From Deltaproteobacteria bacterium RIFOXYA12_FULL_61_11 (GTDB lineage Bacteria; Bdellovibrionota_F; JAHFAK01; YA12-FULL-61-11), in NCBI GenBank assembly GCA_001799195.1, contig MGSU01000242.1, positions 1 to 6,708 on the forward strand: a DNA stretch of 6,708 nucleotides, written 5' to 3'. A model generated the notes under the pieces. It was given only the letters and a program-made list of their open reading frames with translations, was not told where the DNA came from and made no database searches. The position numbers and the translations under genes were made by a program. Below, one piece after another: positions 6,201-6,708 of this stretch; the first letter of the stretch is position 1; each line of letters begins with the position of its first letter.

Positions 6201-6708
6201 TCAACCGAGCTCGCCCGGCCGGACGATGGCCGTCACGCTGCGGGAGAGGTTGAAGTACCTGCGGCAGACCTCGGTCACGTCCTCGGGTGTGCGGGCCATG
6301 ATACGCTCGGGGTAGAGGAAGGTCTCGCGATGCCCGACGCCATACAACTCGTTGAAGTTGAGACTTGTCGCCTGGCTCTGATTGGACTGGAGATCGATCT
6401 CGTAGTTGCCGACGATGTATTTCTTGGCTCGTTCGAGTTCCTCTTCACCGACCCTCTCGGTGCGCAGGAGTTCGATCTCACGGCGAATGCCGTCCAGCGC
6501 CTGATCGATCTTTTCGGGGCTGGTGGCGATGTAAATTGCACAATAACCGGTATCCATGCCCTCGATATTGAAGGATGTCAGCGAGTACGCGAGACTCTGC
6601 TGGTCGCGCAGCTTGATGAACAGGCGACCGCTCTGCCCGGCCAAGAGCGCGGTGATGATTTCCAGGGTGTAACGATCGGGATTGCGGTAGTTCACCCCCT
6701 TGAAACCC
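6201..6708 (-). CDS. M16-family metalloprotease, C-terminal part (5' end beyond right edge)
   Basis: The frame is open from the window edge (GFKGVNYRNP...) to TGA at 6201-6203, giving 168 C-terminal residues. The sequence matches the inactive C-terminal domain of M16 (pitrilysin/processing-peptidase type) proteins: GFKG, then a helix ending TALLAGQSGRLFIKLRDQQSLAYS, the TGYCAIYIATSPEKIDQAL strand-helix and the VGEEELERAKKYIVGNYE helix. In LRDQQSLAY the Arg and Tyr are seven residues apart, as in the substrate-binding Arg/Tyr pair known in this family. The zinc-binding HxxEH motif belongs to the N-terminal domain and lies outside the window if present, so catalytic competence cannot be judged. 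A GTG at 6693-6695 is not the real start because homologous sequence continues upstream of it. This is the first visible gene of the minus-strand operon; bacterial M16B proteins are commonly exported or membrane-associated and degrade peptides. Confidence 0.9.
   Translation of the reverse strand, partial: GFKGVNYRNPDRYTLEIITALLAGQSGRLFIKLRDQQSLAYSLTSFNIEGMDTGYCAIYIATSPEKIDQALDGIRREIELLRTERVGEEELERAKKYIVGNYEIDLQSNQSQATSLNFNELYGVGHRETFLYPERIMARTPEDVTEVCRRYFNLSRSVTAIVRPGELG

Noticed and set aside
1-6708. Search for CRISPR arrays, tRNA/rRNA genes, IS elements, attachment sites, riboswitches and toxin-antitoxin or defence cassettes
   Set aside because: No regularly spaced repeats, terminal inverted repeats, transposase motifs, structured RNA signatures or small paired ORFs with good ribosome binding sites were seen. 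The stand-alone macrodomain has no ADP-ribosyltransferase partner (DarT-like) in the window, so a DarTG-type toxin system is not supported.

Overview
This window looks like chromosomal DNA from a GC-rich Gram-negative bacterium. The evidence is a C-terminally phenylalanine-ended outer-membrane beta-barrel protein of the BamA/Omp85 superfamily, a lipobox TPR lipoprotein, and a Sec-type exported protein. The phylum cannot be fixed from the sequence alone. The protein set would fit Acidobacteriota or a myxobacterial/deltaproteobacterial lineage, but that is inference. I see no rRNA, tRNA, CRISPR array, insertion sequence, transposase, phage gene or classical terminator.

Left part (1-2777): two divergent genes leave an intergenic region at 1011-1286. 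Leftward runs a TPR-repeat lipoprotein that leaves the window at base 1. It is preceded by a clear sigma70-type promoter (perfect TTGACA, 17-base spacer, TACCCT). Rightward runs a polytopic membrane protein of the GT-C/DPD type with a conserved C-terminal GGYL / VFIDGR block. It starts at a TTG codon, just after a candidate 21-codon leader ORF with its own ribosome binding site; the leader's stop overlaps the membrane gene's Shine-Dalgarno.

Right part (6708-2765, all minus strand): four genes lie head to tail and very probably form one operon. In order of transcription they are the C-terminal part of an M16-family metalloprotease (entering from beyond the right edge), an unrecognised 300-residue exported protein, a 197-residue MacroD/YmdB-type macrodomain protein, and a BamA/TamA-like outer-membrane protein. 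The macrodomain gene starts 5 bases after the exported protein's stop and has no visible Shine-Dalgarno, so it is probably translationally coupled. The Omp85 gene's preferred GTG start is 41 bases after the macrodomain stop and has a strong GGAGG. The operon's last gene and the rightward membrane-protein gene converge and overlap by 13 bases, with no terminator between them.

Most of the content is envelope biology: an outer-membrane barrel, a periplasmic or membrane-associated protease, an exported protein, a lipoprotein and a multi-spanning membrane protein. The presumably cytoplasmic macrodomain, an ADP-ribose-binding hydrolase, is the unexpected member. I do not see a convincing new defence, mobile or RNA-guided system. 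The points most worth checking are the exported unknown protein, its coupling to the macrodomain and Omp85 genes, and the leader ORF before the membrane protein.
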